The notes under the pieces: model-generated
Seen by the model: the letters and a program-made list of their open reading frames with translations, nothing else
Told to the model about the DNA's origin: nothing
Database searches by the model: none
DNA from: Paraspadella gotoi
Lineage: Eukaryota > Chaetognatha
NCBI GenBank assembly: GCA_051294375.1
Contig: CM119266.1
Location: forward strand, 24,230,411-24,294,410
Length of the DNA: 64,000 bases
Reading direction: 5' to 3'
Shown here: piece after piece, positions 40,599-53,208 of the stretch
Position numbering within the stretch: the first letter of the stretch is position 1
Layout of the letters: the number at the start of each line of letters is the position of its first letter
Position numbers and translations under genes: made by a program

Positions 40599-40970
40599 AT
40601 CAACACACAGTGGTGATTCAACGGCGGCCTTGAAGATTGAGCGAGTGGCTTTCGTCATGGACGGCGATTTTGCGGGGTCTTCAGTTCTTCCGGTCTCCCG
40701 GTCTTGCGGTGTCGGATTTCGTGGCCGGACTCTCCAATCACTTCTCTGGCGCCTGACTAACGCCATTTGACGTTCGTCCTTCTGATCCCGACCCTATAGC
40801 TTCTGTTGAGAAAATAGACGACCTAAGCCAAGGCCATATACATAGTTAACTGTCAAAAAAAAAGTTAGTGATATTTATGCTTGATATCCATAAAATTTTA
40901 ATTTCGAACTTCATCGAACGCCAACATCAACGACGCCGTAAAGAAGCCCGGCGACCCGAATAATGCATGC

Positions 40971-40991
40971 ATAGTATGCATTGCATACTAT
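40971..40991. repeat. Perfect 21-bp palindrome (10+1+10)
   Basis: ATAGTATGCA, T, TGCATACTAT; a short perfect inverted repeat in otherwise ordinary sequence. Confidence 0.95.
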
Positions 40992-42716
40992 CCTTTTTAA
41001 CACCAACTCTGCCAACGACGATTCTTTTCATTCAAGTTTCGCCATTGGGTCCCCTTGCCGATGCCACTCCCGCCAATATTACCTACTTCGAGAGGCGGCT
41101 TTTATCCAACCCAACCCACGACACTGAAGGACCAACCCACGCCTCTCCTCACCAACTTGCCACCTACCCCACGCCCACCCGTCACCTCCACCCACCATCT
41201 CCACCCACCACCTCCACCCATTCCACCCAACAAGAAAAAAAATGCCGATGATTTCTCTCTGCGTTGGAATCGGAAAGCGACTCGACGCCGTTCCCTCGTT
41301 ATTGCCTCCGTTTACGCTTGCCTTTATGGGCGCCTTTACGCTTGCCTTTGTGCTTGGCTCCGCGCTTGCCAATGCGTTTGCCTTCCCGACGGCCTCTTAT
41401 TCTGCATCTTCCTCTTTTCCCTCGCGCCTCAATCATCTTCTATTCTTCTTAGTGGCGGTCGAGCACTTTTTGATCTTCTATAATAATTAACTAATTGTGT
41501 ACTTAACTATTATGTATTATTGTCATCTGATTAATTTTCCTTATCTTCCTACGCCTTCCTGCTTGCTTCGACTTTTCACTTCCTACCATCCCTATATCCT
41601 CTGCTTGTTTCCTAGCCTCGACCTCAATCTGCCTCCGTGCTCGCTTCCCCTTTCCCGCGCTTGCCTTTATACGCGGTTCTATTTTTCGCCCTCGTTCCCT
41701 CGACGCGGCGGCAAGGGCTTTGGCTGCCCATAAAACCGCGAGATGGGGACCCGTTTATGGGCCCATCCAGCCAAGGGTATTAAGGGTAGGAGATAAAAAA
41801 AACATTCAGAAAAATACATAAAAAATAAAAAAAAAACTGTAGTTTAAAAATGAAATTGAACCGAGAGAGAAAATAAAATTTAAAAAATATCGAGGTTATC
41901 CCGGAGCGCTTGGACAAAGCGTTAATATCCAGCGCTCGTTCGAGGACTCTCTCTCTCTCTCTCTCTCTCTCTGATGCTGCGAGTTGGCAAAAAAAAAAAA
42001 AAAAAAAAAAACATAAAAACCGGACGCTTTTTGTGTTGCGAGATTTTCTCTTTTTTTTTTTCATTGCACCGCGGGGAAGCGGGAGAGACTAAAAATAGGT
42101 TAGAGTCGAGTTTAGAGCAGTTTTAGTGTCCAAGTAATGAGAACTTATTTTGATGATGTCCAAGTTCGAGAAAATGATCACGGAAGAAAGCTGATCTATT
42201 AATATCCTTCTCAGTTATTTCGTCTCGTACGTTGGACAATGTTTGTAAACTGTAAAAAAAAAAAAATATGCCGAAGTCTCATTACGTACTGCCTATTTGA
42301 TATTTTCAACATTATAAGTTTTAAAGCCCTAATTGTATTCACTCTCTCCTCCTTCAAGTTTTTCCGTCACGCCCCAATTCTTCCACCGCGTGTCCGCCAC
42401 TTCGCTCGCGGTTCTGCCCGATGACCAAGTTGTCCTGAGGACACGCTGACCCTTTCCTCGACCACTTCGTCCATCTATCAAGGAGTCATTGCTGCATCCA
42501 AAGACCCCCACCCATAATTTTATCCCCCCCCCCGTGTCTAATACTGATCAAACCACCCTCAACTTTTTCCCCGTTCCCGCTCGTCCTTTTCCAGCCCCAA
42601 CAACTTGGACCAGCCCCCTCCATTTAATCTTCCCTCTCCCCCTGTTCTCCGCGTCTCAACGAGGTCGGAGAGGCGCTGCGACGTCACGGTCAAACGCATC
42701 TCGCTCCCTCAAACTC

Positions 42717-42724
42717 ATTTGCAT
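42717..42724 (+). promoter_or_regulatory. POU octamer ATTTGCAT
   Basis: A perfect octamer motif about 40 bases after a CRE-like GACGTCAC (about 42680). Candidate regulatory site only. Confidence 0.25.
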
Positions 42725-43004
42725 AATGGAGTCATTCTCCGATAGTCCGACCGCCCGAGGGTCTAACGGTTTCACGTATTTTTTTCTTGTGTTTTTAATT
42801 TTTTTTTTACTGCTCGTCTGAGAAAAGAATTATTTTGACTCGACTCTTTTAATTATATTTTGATTGATCGCATTCATGACCTTCATTGACTTTTTTTATC
42901 ACTTTGGTTAAAAGTTTTTTTTTTTGTTTTTTTTTATTAATACCAAAAACAGTATTGACAAAATCAAAAACAGTATCAGTGTATAAAACTAGAAAACAGT
43001 AAGC

Positions 43005-43345
43005 AAGTAAAAACTAAACTATTAAAATTCAACAGAAACAAACACTAACAGACACTAACGTTTAAATGGACTCATAAATAAAATGTTATGAACTAGTTCA
43101 TAAGAAACTATCAAATATAACGTTCAAGAACGTTCTAAATTCATATTTTTAAACCAAAAAACCTCAAGTATAAAAGGAAGCAACATTATTATTTTTAATT
43201 CAAAAGTAAAAACTAATTTATTAAAATTCAACAAAAACAAAAGACACTACCGTTTAAATGGACTCATGAATAAAATATTATGAACTAATTCATATGAAAC
43301 TATAAAATACAACGTTCAAGAACATTCAAAATTCAAATTATATAT
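43005..43345. repeat. Two-copy tandem repeat, 199-bp period
   Basis: AAGTAAAAACTAA begins at 43005 and 43204. The shared part includes GTTTAAATGGACTCAT, a TATGAACTA-TTCATA palindromic core and ACGTTCAAGAAC. The copies differ by point changes and small indels as in genuine old repeats. The second copy runs into the left arm of the large inverted repeat at 43303. Confidence 0.8.
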
Positions 43346-44299
43346 ATTTTTTTCACTCCGACAATTACTTTATTTTAAGCTAATATTCAAATTCAAATTC
43401 TTTTTATGCTGTTAGTGATAGCGTTACTGTTAATGCGTTACTGTTACTGTTATAGCATTACGGTTTTTTGAATTATGTTAGTATCGTTTTTTTTTATTAA
43501 TAAAAAATAGATAGTTTTGATGATTTTTTTAAAAAAAACCCAAATTAGGTTTATTCCTTCTTTAGAACTGATTTATTTACAACATGCAAATGTAATTTTT
43601 AAACCAATTCGCTATAAACAGTTAATTTATTTCCCTCTCTCCTTCACCCAAACTCGAATCGACCTTCGCGAAGCATCAAGGTCCTCCCCCCCCCTTTATT
43701 TTCCCCTTTTACAGTCGGCAAAGGTAAAAGTGGCTCACAGTGGAAATCGCGGGGCGAATTATGGGGTGATAAAAAACCCAGATTCGCTGAACCGCATCTT
43801 CGTCGTCGTCGTTGTCTTCGTCGTTGGCCCTTCGATATCGCTTTCATCGTCATCGGCATCATCGTTAATGTCCAAGTGGCTTTTTCTTGTCGTCGTCGTC
43901 GTCGTACGAGAAAGACGGTTTCGTCCTCGATATCTGTTTTTCGCCAAAAGACTCTGTTTTTTATGAGTTCACAGTCTTTGGTCGTGAGTTCGCGATGTCG
44001 CCAGTTTGTGAGTCGCTGCTCAGTGCTAGTTGAGTTTGATAAGTAAATGGTAGAGACGAAGCTGAGTGATATCATATGTATTTTGTATAATATATACATA
44101 AAATATTGATAATTTTTATTATTCTGTGTCTCGTCCTACTTCCAAATTATAAAAACAAACGAACAATAAAAACAATTCAAACTTTCTTTTGGGAAAAAGC
44201 CATTCGAAACGAAGCCACTAACGCCAAAAGAAACCCAAAATTCTCTTTTTTCTGTTCCCATTTTAAACAGTTTGGAAGCCAATCGATTTTTTTCACCTC

Positions 44300-44300
<1 letters not shown>

Positions 44301-44396
<96 letters not shown>
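44301..44396. repeat. Pure (CT)n, 96 nt
   Basis: Uninterrupted CT tract; its right-arm counterpart at 51390-51497 is GA with many interruptions. Confidence 0.97.
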
Positions 44397-44398
<2 letters not shown>

Positions 44399-44598
44399 CA
44401 ATACCCTCCTCCCTTTCATTCACTCGCACTCCCCATTTTCTCCACGAGCTCGTTTTCCCCGGGATCCATTTTTCCCCGTTTTTATTGGGTTTTTCACCTT
44501 TCCCATCTGCGCGCGCAGAGCCGAAGAACCCCGCGCGCGTTTTTTATCGCCCTTGGAAGAGGTTTGGGCGCCTCGTGCGCCACGTCCCGCGCAATCAA

Positions 44599-44667
44599 CC
44601 AATGAGCGGTCTAGTTTGGGGGTCATTAGCCAATGAGCGTCGACGAAAGAGGATTAAGCGACGTCAC
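44599..44667 (+). promoter_or_regulatory. Helically phased CCAAT-CCAAT-CRE array
   Basis: CCAATGAGCG at 44599 and 44630, then GACGTCAC at 44660: spacing 31 and 30 bp, about three helical turns each. NF-Y sites at this spacing combined with a CRE are typical of strong animal promoters. Downstream, at 44791, ATGGCTGGGAAG is followed by GTAATG, a possible tiny first exon and donor. The segment is duplicated in reverse in the right arm. Motif evidence only. Confidence 0.4.
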
Positions 44668-45338
44668 CGACTGGGAGCTTTTATTCGCCGTAGACTCGAT
44701 TGACGGATGGAAAGAGAGAAAGGAGGAAAAGGAGGAAAAGGAAGTGGGAAGAAAGGAAAAGGATAAAAGGAAGAAAAATAAAATAAATGAATGGCTGGGA
44801 AGGTAATGGCTTCAAGTGTATAAAGTTTTAGTGTATTAGGTTTCCGTTGCGTGGTTGATACGGATTGATTTTATTATTAAAAGTCGTTTTTAAATGTTAT
44901 TCGCTCAAGAATCTCATCAGAAGGTGTTTGATAATCGATTATAAAAACATTTGTCTGAATGACTTCCAATTTTAAAAAGCGGAACATTCGTTTCAATTCT
45001 TGATTTATTCTTTCAACGCTCTGTCGATAAATCTGTCCATTTACGATCGTTTCAATTTTAAATTATATTACTGTTGTAATATTATATTATTTCTTGATTG
45101 TCATCATCATATATAATTATATTAAGTTATGCGTGAGAAATTACTAAATTTCCTCACAGTTTAAAGTTTTGATCGGCGATTAATGCTTTTTCTGTGCTGA
45201 CCTCTCCAACGCCCGGGTTTTCCGACTTTATTTTCAAGAATTCTCTCGGCCTTTAGATCCGAACGAGAAAAAAGTATAAAGTTCGTACGTGACAACGACA
45301 CACGAAAACATAAACGATGTTTGAAAACGTCTTCTCGA

Positions 45339-45373
45339 CCAATCAGCGCCGTTTCCTTCACTCGTCGACCAAT
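45339..45373 (+). promoter_or_regulatory. CCAAT pair, 30-bp spacing
   Basis: CGACCAATCAG occurs twice, with CCAAT at 45339 and 45369. This is the second pair in the window with about three-turn spacing, again mirrored in the right arm. Confidence 0.35.
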
Positions 45374-45490
45374 CAGAGAAGCAGACGCAGGTCCTCGCGT
45401 CGCGCGTTCCCTGGTTGTGCCATGGATATTCCGTGATGCTCGTGCACGCTCGCGCCTTTCTGTCTTTTACGTGAAAAGAAGGAGAGAAGA

Positions 45491-45623
<133 letters not shown>

Positions 45624-46240
45624 ATCTGTTGTTGCTCTCTCTCCCTCTCTCTCGTCACGAGCTGTCATCACCGTCGACGTCGTCCTCGTCGTCGTCGGCG
45701 GCGTCGTCGGCGTCGTCATCTGCTCATGATTCTGAACCTGCGAGTCTCGTTTTTCCGCGTTCGTGCCTTCGTCTCCCTTGGCAACGCGAGCTCGGAACCG
45801 CGCGCGCGCGTAGTCTCGCTCTCGTTCATTTCAAGTCACGCGCACGACGTTTTTATTTCTATTTTTATTTTTTCGGCGGGAGACTGTGAAAGAGTGAAAT
45901 ATTTTCACACGTCATTTCCTTCCTGGTGAGAGCGATTCGGGTCGACGGGCAGATTTTGATTTCTAGATTTCTTGGGTTGACGTTTTATTTCTCTTTTTCT
46001 CTATCCCTTTCACTCCGTCTCTCGCTCTTGCTTTAATTACTTCATCAAATGTCCACCTTTCTTCGCGTATTTTTCTTTCTCCTCCACGATTCTCATTTTT
46101 TTCGCCAAAACTCGAAATAAAAAAGTATCAACAAATCAGATGAACAAAAATGCCTCCAAAATGTTAAGGCGATCGTAAAGATTTCAAAAGTCGGTTTGTG
46201 TTTCTTTCTTTCTTTGAATGTTATTCTGAACGTTTTTATC

Positions 46241-46373
<133 letters not shown>

Positions 46374-46549
46374 TTTTATTTTCTAAATCTCAAGTTTAAG
46401 TCGAGATAGTTTTTTATTTAAAATACTGGAAAAATGTCATCTGGCTGACCGGACGAAAGCCAACAATTTTAGGTAAAATAAAGAAAAACGTCTAATCGAT
46501 GTATAAAGAAAGTCAGGCAATGCCGCAATGATTGTCATAACTGATCTCT

Positions 46550-46588
<39 letters not shown>

Positions 46589-47698
46589 CTTCTCTCTTCT
46601 CCTCTCTCTCTCTCTCTCTCTCTCCGTTCTCTCTCTGCTTCATCCTCTTTCCTCTCCCTTTCATCCGCTCCCCTCTCCCCATTTTCTCGCGCGTCCTGTC
46701 TTCTCTTCTACTCGTCTTTCATCATTTGTTTATCTTTTTCGTTTTGTCTTAAAAAAAGTAAACTACTCCGATATACAGGGGCAGACTTTACGATATTTTT
46801 ACTGCCGGTTTTATCCCCTTTCCAATTATCTTTATTTCCCCTAAGGTGGAGAATGAACGTAAAAAACCGGACCAACGCCAGTTGGAGGGATGGACGACGA
46901 TGACGATAACGACCATCACGACGACGACGACGATGATGATGATGACGATAGCCGATTTTAGTAGCCTATATAGAAGATGACTTCTTAGGATTTTACTACT
47001 TTTCCCTCAAAAGGAAGATTTTCAAGTTTTTTTTATTTTTTTATTCCAACCCGAAGTCGATGCCGGGATGAACTAAAAAAAAATTTAACAATTTTTTATT
47101 TTTTCGTGCTAAGCTTCCGTTTAAAATTTAATTTGGTTTTTCTTTTTTACTTTGCAGAAAATTATTGCGCGTCGGAAGGCAAATAAAAAAAAACAAACGC
47201 CGAAGGATCAAGTCACGACCTTTTAGACTCTATTAGTTTGTAGATATACTCTTTCTTTCTCTCTCTCTCTCTCTCTCTCNNNNNNNNNNNNNNNNNNNNN
47301 NNNNNNNNNNNNNNNNNNNNNNNNNNNNNNNNNNNNNNNNNNNNNNNNNNNNNNNNNNNNNNNNNNNNNNNNNNNNNNNNNNNNNNNNNNNNNNNNNNNN
47401 NNNNNNNNNNNNNNNNNNNNNNNNNNNNNNNNNNNNNNNNNNNNNNNNNNNNNNNNNNNNNNNNNNNNNNNNNNNNNNNNNNNNNNNNNNNNNNNNNNNN
47501 NNNNNNNNNNNNNNNNNNNNNNNNNNNNNNNNNNNNNNNNNNNNNNNNNNNNNNNNNNNNNNNNNNNNNNNNNNNNNNNNNNNNNNNNNNNNNNNNNNNN
47601 NNNNNNNNNNNNNNNNNNNNNNNNNNNNNNNNNNNNNNNNNNNNNNNNNNNNNNNNNNNNNNNNNNNNNNNNNNNNNNNNNNNNNNNNNNNNNNNNNN

Positions 47699-47821
47699 GC
47701 CCACCGCCGCCGAGATCGCCGACGCCACCTCCGAAGTCCTCGTCAAGAGCTCCATCTCCTCAGCCGGCGAATCGGTCCTCTTCTCCCCGGTCGCAGTTTC
47801 ATCCCGCGGTTCACAGGTCAG
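47699..47821 (+). pseudogene. Coding-like fragment, candidate 5' part of the Hox first exon
   Basis: Between two gaps (N 47280-47698 and N 47822-47846) the + strand is open throughout in one frame, giving TAAEIADATSEVLVKSS, then ISSAGESVLFSPVAV and SSRGSQV. The composition (Ala/Ser-rich, GC-rich third positions) resembles the visible Hox exon at 52524-53208 and differs from the AT/CT-rich surroundings. I infer it may be the interrupted upstream part of that exon; it could equally be an unrelated gene. It is cut by gaps on both sides, so no start or splice site can be assigned. Confidence 0.35.
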
Positions 47822-47846
47822 NNNNNNNNNNNNNNNNNNNNNNNNN

Positions 47847-48543
47847 GAGGGAGCCCGGTGGGCTGCGACGCGGGGGAGAGGTCGACGGCAGGGGTGGCTG
47901 AATCGGCGGGGGCGACGTTGCGACGACGACGATGGGGGCGAACGCGGGCGGAGGCGGGCGAGAGTGCGCGTGCGGGGGAGAGGTAAAAGACTGCGACCCG
48001 GAGGACGGTGATCTTTGAACCCGATGGGTCCAGTGCGCCCTTAAGGTCGAGACCTGACCTGTGAACGCGCGGATTGAAACTGGCCGACCGGGGAAGAAGA
48101 GGACCATTCGCCGGCTGAGGAGATGCGAGCTCTTGACGAGGACTTCGGAGCGTTGGGCGTCGGCAGATCTCGGCGGCGGTGGGCGCGGCGACAGTGACTC
48201 TCGGGCCACTGGCAGGGGAGTTGGACGGGGCTGGCGGCGGCGGCGGAAGCGGCGGCGGTGGCAGGCGGAGAGGAAGTGCCCGCGACTGGAGGAGAGGAAG
48301 AGGAGGAGAAAGCGATCGGGCGCCGGGCGCGGAGGGGACGACTCTCGCGGGGCCAGGTCTCTGGTGGTGAGGCGCCTGCCGAGGCGACCGCCAGCCGCCG
48401 TCGCTAGATTGCTGCAAGGGCTGCAGGTGCTGCAGTTGTTGAAAGATTCAGAGGGGCGATCGTAATAGACGAGGATGGTGGAGCGGCCCGATTTCGTGAA
48501 GAACGCGAAGTGGCGAATCCCCACGGCGTGAACATGAGTTCAT
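47847..48543 (-). pseudogene. Inverted, frameshifted coding-like segment (Pro/Ser/Ala-rich)
   Basis: On the minus strand this GC-rich segment has long overlapping open frames rich in Pro, Ser, Ala and Gln. Its 48061-48185 part is a noisier copy of 47699-47821. Candidate starts are ATG at 48543 and 48535, just after a CT tract as read on that strand. Pieces such as SQSFTSPPHAHSRPPPPA and QQLQHLQPLQQSS look like the disordered N-terminal regions of Hox proteins, but no single frame survives. The likely reading is raw long-read sequence of Hox exon 1 placed in the wrong orientation; an unrelated GC-rich exon is the alternative. Confidence 0.3.
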
Positions 48544-48590
48544 CGGCGGGGAAATGGAGAGAGAAGAGAGAGAGGAGAGACGAGAGAGGA

Positions 48591-48622
<32 letters not shown>

Positions 48623-49245
48623 AGAGAGAGAGGAGAGAGAAGGAAAGAAAGAGTATTATCTACAAACTAAACTAGAGTCTAAAAGGTCGTGACTGATCCT
48701 TCGCGTTTGTTTCTTTTTTTATTATGCCTTCCGACGGCGCAATAATTTTCTTGCAAATAAAAAAGAAAAACAAATACAATTAATTTAAACGGAAGTTAAC
48801 ACGAAAAAATAAAAAAAAATTTGAAACTTTTTTTTTAGTTCATCCGCGATCGACTTCGGAGTTGGAATAAAAAAATAAAAAAACTTGAAAAATCTTCCTT
48901 TTGGAGGGAAAAGTAGTAAAATCCTAAGAAGTCATTACTCTTATATAGGCTACTAAAATCGGCTATCGTCATCATCATCATATCTCGGTCGTCGTCGTGA
49001 ATGGTCGTTATTCGTTCATCGTCGTCCATCCCTCCAACTGGCGTTGGTCCGCGTTTTTTTTAGCGTTCATTCTCTGCACCTTAAGGGAAATAAAGATAAT
49101 TGGAAGGCGGATAAAACCGGCAGTAAAATATCGTAAAGTCTGCCCCTGCTATATCGTAGTAGTTTAACTTTTTTTAAACAACCGGAAAGATAACAATATG
49201 AGAGAGAGAGAGAGAGAGAAGATGAGAGAGAAGAGAAGAGAGAAG

Positions 49246-49277
<32 letters not shown>

Positions 49278-49465
49278 TGGGATGAAGATCTAGTTAGACA
49301 ATCACTGCGAGCTTGCCTGACTTTCTTTATAACATCGATTAACGTTTTTCTTTATTTTACCATAAAATTGGTTGGCTTTCGTCCGGTCGCTCAGATGACA
49401 TTTTCCAGTATTTAAATTAAAAAAACTATCTCTGACTTAAAACTTGAGATTTTTAGAAATAAAAA

Positions 49466-49558
<93 letters not shown>

Positions 49559-50207
49559 CGATTAAAAACGTTGCAGAATAACATTCAAAGAAAGAAAGAA
49601 ACACAAACCGACTTTTGAAATCTTTTACGAATGCGCCTAACATTATTGGAGGCATTTTTTTTCATCTGATTTGTTTGATACTTTTTATTGAGTTTTGGCG
49701 AAAAAAATGAGAATCGTGGAGGGAAAAAGAAAAATACGCGAAGAAAAGGTGGACATTGATGAAGTAATTAAAGCAAGAGCGAGAGACGGAGTGAAAGGGA
49801 TAGAGAAAAAAGAGAAATAAAACGTCAACCCAAAGAAATCTAGAAATCAAATCTGCCCGTCGACCCGAATCGCTCTCACCAGGAAGGGAAATGACGTGTG
49901 AAAATATTTCACTCTTTCACAGTCTCCCGCGAAAAATAAATAATAAAATAAACGTCGTGGCGCGTGACCTTGAAATGAACGAGAGCGAGACTACGCGGCG
50001 CGCGCGGTTCCGAGCTCGCGTTGCCAAGGGAGACGAAGGCACGACGCGGAAAAAACGAGACTCGCAGTTCAGAATCATGAGCAGATGACGACGCGCGACG
50101 ACACCGCCGACGACGACGAGAGGACGACGTCGACGGTGATGAACAGCTCGTGACGAGAGAGAGGGAGAGAGAGCAAACAACAGATTATTTCTCTCTCTCC
50201 TCTCTCT

Positions 50208-50240
<33 letters not shown>

Positions 50241-51388
50241 CTCTCTCTCTTCTCTTCTCTCTTCTCTCTCTCTCTCTCTCTCTCGTTTTCTTCTCTCCTT
50301 CTTTTCACGTAAAAGACAGAAACGCGAGCGTGCACGAGCAATCACGGAATATCCTATGGCACAACCAGGGAACGCGCGACGGGAAGGACCTGCGTCTGCT
50401 TATCTGATTGTCGACGAGTGAAGGAAACGGCGCTGATTGGTCGAGAAGAACGTTTTCAACATCGTTTATGTTTTTTCGTGTTCGTTGTCACGTACGAACT
50501 TTATACTTTTTCTCGTTCGATCTAAAGGCCGAAGAATTCTTGAAAATAAAGTCGAAAACCCAGGCGCGTTGGAGAGGTCAGCACAGAAAAAGCATTAAAA
50601 TCGCCTGATCAAAACTTTAACTGTGAGAAATTAGTAATTTCTCACGCATAACTTAATATAATTATAATATGATGATGACAATCAAGAAAAATATAATATT
50701 ACAGACAGTTAATATAATTTAAAAATTGAAACGATCGTAAATGGACAGATTATCGAACAGAAGCGTTGAAAGAATAAATCAAGAATTGAAACGAAATGTT
50801 CCGCTTTTAAAATTGGGAAGTCATTCAGACAATGTTTTTTAATCGATATAAACACCTTCTGATGATTCTTGAGGCGAATAACATTAAAAACGCACTTTTA
50901 ATAATAAAATCAATCCGCTATCAACCACGCCAACCGGAAACCTAATACACTAAAACTTTATACACTTGAAGCCATTACCTTCCCAGCCATTCATTTATTT
51001 TATTTTTTCCTTCCTTTTATCCTTTTCCTTCTCCCACTTCCTTTTCCTCCTTTTCCTCCTTTCTCTCTTTCCATCCGTCAATCGAGTTCTACGGCGAAAT
51101 AAAAGCTCCCAGTCGGTGAAGTCGCTTAATCCTCTTTCGTCGACGCCATTGGCTTAATGACCCCAAACTAGACCGCATCATTGGTTGATTGCGCGGGACG
51201 TGTGCGCACGAAGGCGCCCAAACCTCTTCCAAGGCGAAAAAAAACGCCGCGGGGTTCTTCCGGTTCTGCGCGCGCAGATGGGAAAGGTGAAAAACCCAAT
51301 AAAAAACGGGGAAAAATGGATCCCGGGGAAAATGAGCTCGTGGAGAAAATGGGGAGGGGGAGTGAATGAAAGGGAGGAAGTGGTATTG

Positions 51389-51419
<31 letters not shown>

Positions 51420-51469
51420 AGAGAGGAGAGAGAGAGAGAGGAGAAGAGAGAGAGAGAAGAGAGAGAAGA

Positions 51470-51500
<31 letters not shown>

Positions 51501-52523
51501 GAACGAGGTGAAAAAAATCGATTGGCCTTCAAATGTTTAAAATGGAACAGAAAAAAGAGAATTTTGGGTTTCTTTTGGCGTTAGTGGCTTCGTTTCGAAT
51601 GCTTTTTCCCAAAAGAAAGTTTGAATTGTTTTTATTGTTCGTTTGTTTTATATAATTTGGAGTAGGACGAGACACAGAATAATAAAAAATTATCAATATT
51701 TTATGTATAATTATACAAACATACATATGATATCAACTACAGCTTCGATCTCTACTCATTTACTGTATCAAACTCAACTAGCACTAGAGCAGCGACTCAC
51801 AAACTGGCGACATCGCGAACTCAGCCAAAGACTGTGAACTCAAATAAAAAAACAGAGTTTTTGTGCGAAAAACAGATATCGAGGACGAAACCGTCTTCTC
51901 GTACGACGACGACGACGTACAAGAAAAAAAGCCACTTGACATTAACGATGATGCCGAATGAACGATGAAAGCGATATCGAAGGGCCAACACGAAGACAAC
52001 GACGACTGACGAAGATGCGGTTCAGCGAATCCTGGGTTTTTTATCACCCATAACTATCGCCCGCGATTTCACTGTGGAGCCAGCTTTTACCTTTGCCGAC
52101 TGTAAAAAAGGGGAAAATAAAGGGGGGGGGAGGACCTTGATGCTTCGCGAAGGTCGATTCGAGTTTTTGGGTGAAGGGAGAAGAGGGGAAGTAAAATTAA
52201 CTGTTTATAGCGAATTTGGTTTAAAAATTACATTTGCAGTGTAAAATAAACAGTTCTAAAGAAGGAATAAACCTAATTTGTTTTTTTTATTAAAAAATCA
52301 TCAAAACTATCTATATTTTTATTTAAATAAAAAAAACGCCATACTAACATAATTCAAAAAACCGTAATGCTATAACAGTAACAGTAACGCAAATTAACAG
52401 TACGCTATCACTAACAGCATAAAAAGAATTTGAAATTTGAATATTAGCTTAAAATAAAGTAATTTCGAGTGAAAAAAATATATATAATTTGAATTTTGAA
52501 TGTTTCTTGAACGTTGTATTTTA
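48061..52523 (-). repeat. Large inverted repeat, right arm
   Basis: The reverse complement of the left arm along its whole length, with many one- or two-base indels and shortened CT/GA tracts (for example 85 nt at 49470-49554 against 128 nt in the left arm). It supplies, as the complement of about 48186-48650, sequence that is missing in the left arm as N 47280-47698. It ends abruptly at 52523, where Hox coding sequence begins. Confidence 0.92.
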
Positions 52524-53208
52524 CCACGCCCCCGACGGCTCAGCCGACTCCTCCGAACCCGGCGGCGCACCCTCCTACGACCCTCTCCATCGACGCCTCC
52601 CTCTACGGCAGCGCCCTCAGCAAGCGACTCTCTTCGATGCTGTCTTCGCTCTCCCCGCCTTCCGAAGGCTTTGGCGGTGCTGCCGTTGCTGCGGCGGCTG
52701 CGGCGGCAGCGGCGGCGGCGACGACACCGACGTCGTCGTCATCCTCGTCGACGTCGACGACGTCTTCTGACTCTGCGGCCAAACTGACCTCGACGGCGGC
52801 GGCGATGGCGGCGGCAGCTGCGGCGGGAGTTTCCCCTCCGCCCTTGTCCACGGCCTCGTTGCTGGCCGACTACACGCGGTCGGCGGCGGCTGCGGCGGCG
52901 TCATACTTTCCTCATTCTATGTACGCGGCGGCGGTGACATCGCTGCCGGGTGCTCAGGCGGCGGCGGTGGCGGCGGCGAAGGGGGCGACGAACGCCTCGT
53001 CTCTGGCGGCGGCGGCGGTCTCCTCATCGGAACTCAACAGTTATCACTACAAGATGTTCAACTCACTGTCGGCGGCGGCGGCCGCTGCGGCGTACAGTAA
53101 ATATCAAACTTCGCCGGTGGCAGCGGCTGAAGCAGCGACAGCAGCAGCGGCGGCGGCGTCGCTCACGGGGGCGTATCCCTATCCGGGACTGTCGTGCTCG
53201 GATCTCAG
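52524..53208 (+). CDS. Post2: Hox exon 1 (visible part)
   Basis: Encodes [17 protein letters not shown], a core [19 protein letters not shown], then alternating Ala runs and short ordered pieces ([39 protein letters not shown]). The longest Ala run has 11 residues, mostly GCG/GCT codons. The donor AG|GTAAAG ends the exon at 53208. The 5' boundary coincides to the base with the end of the inverted repeat and not with an acceptor, so the exon is truncated. The first in-frame ATG is near 52637, too far inside to be a convincing start. Confidence 0.85.
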
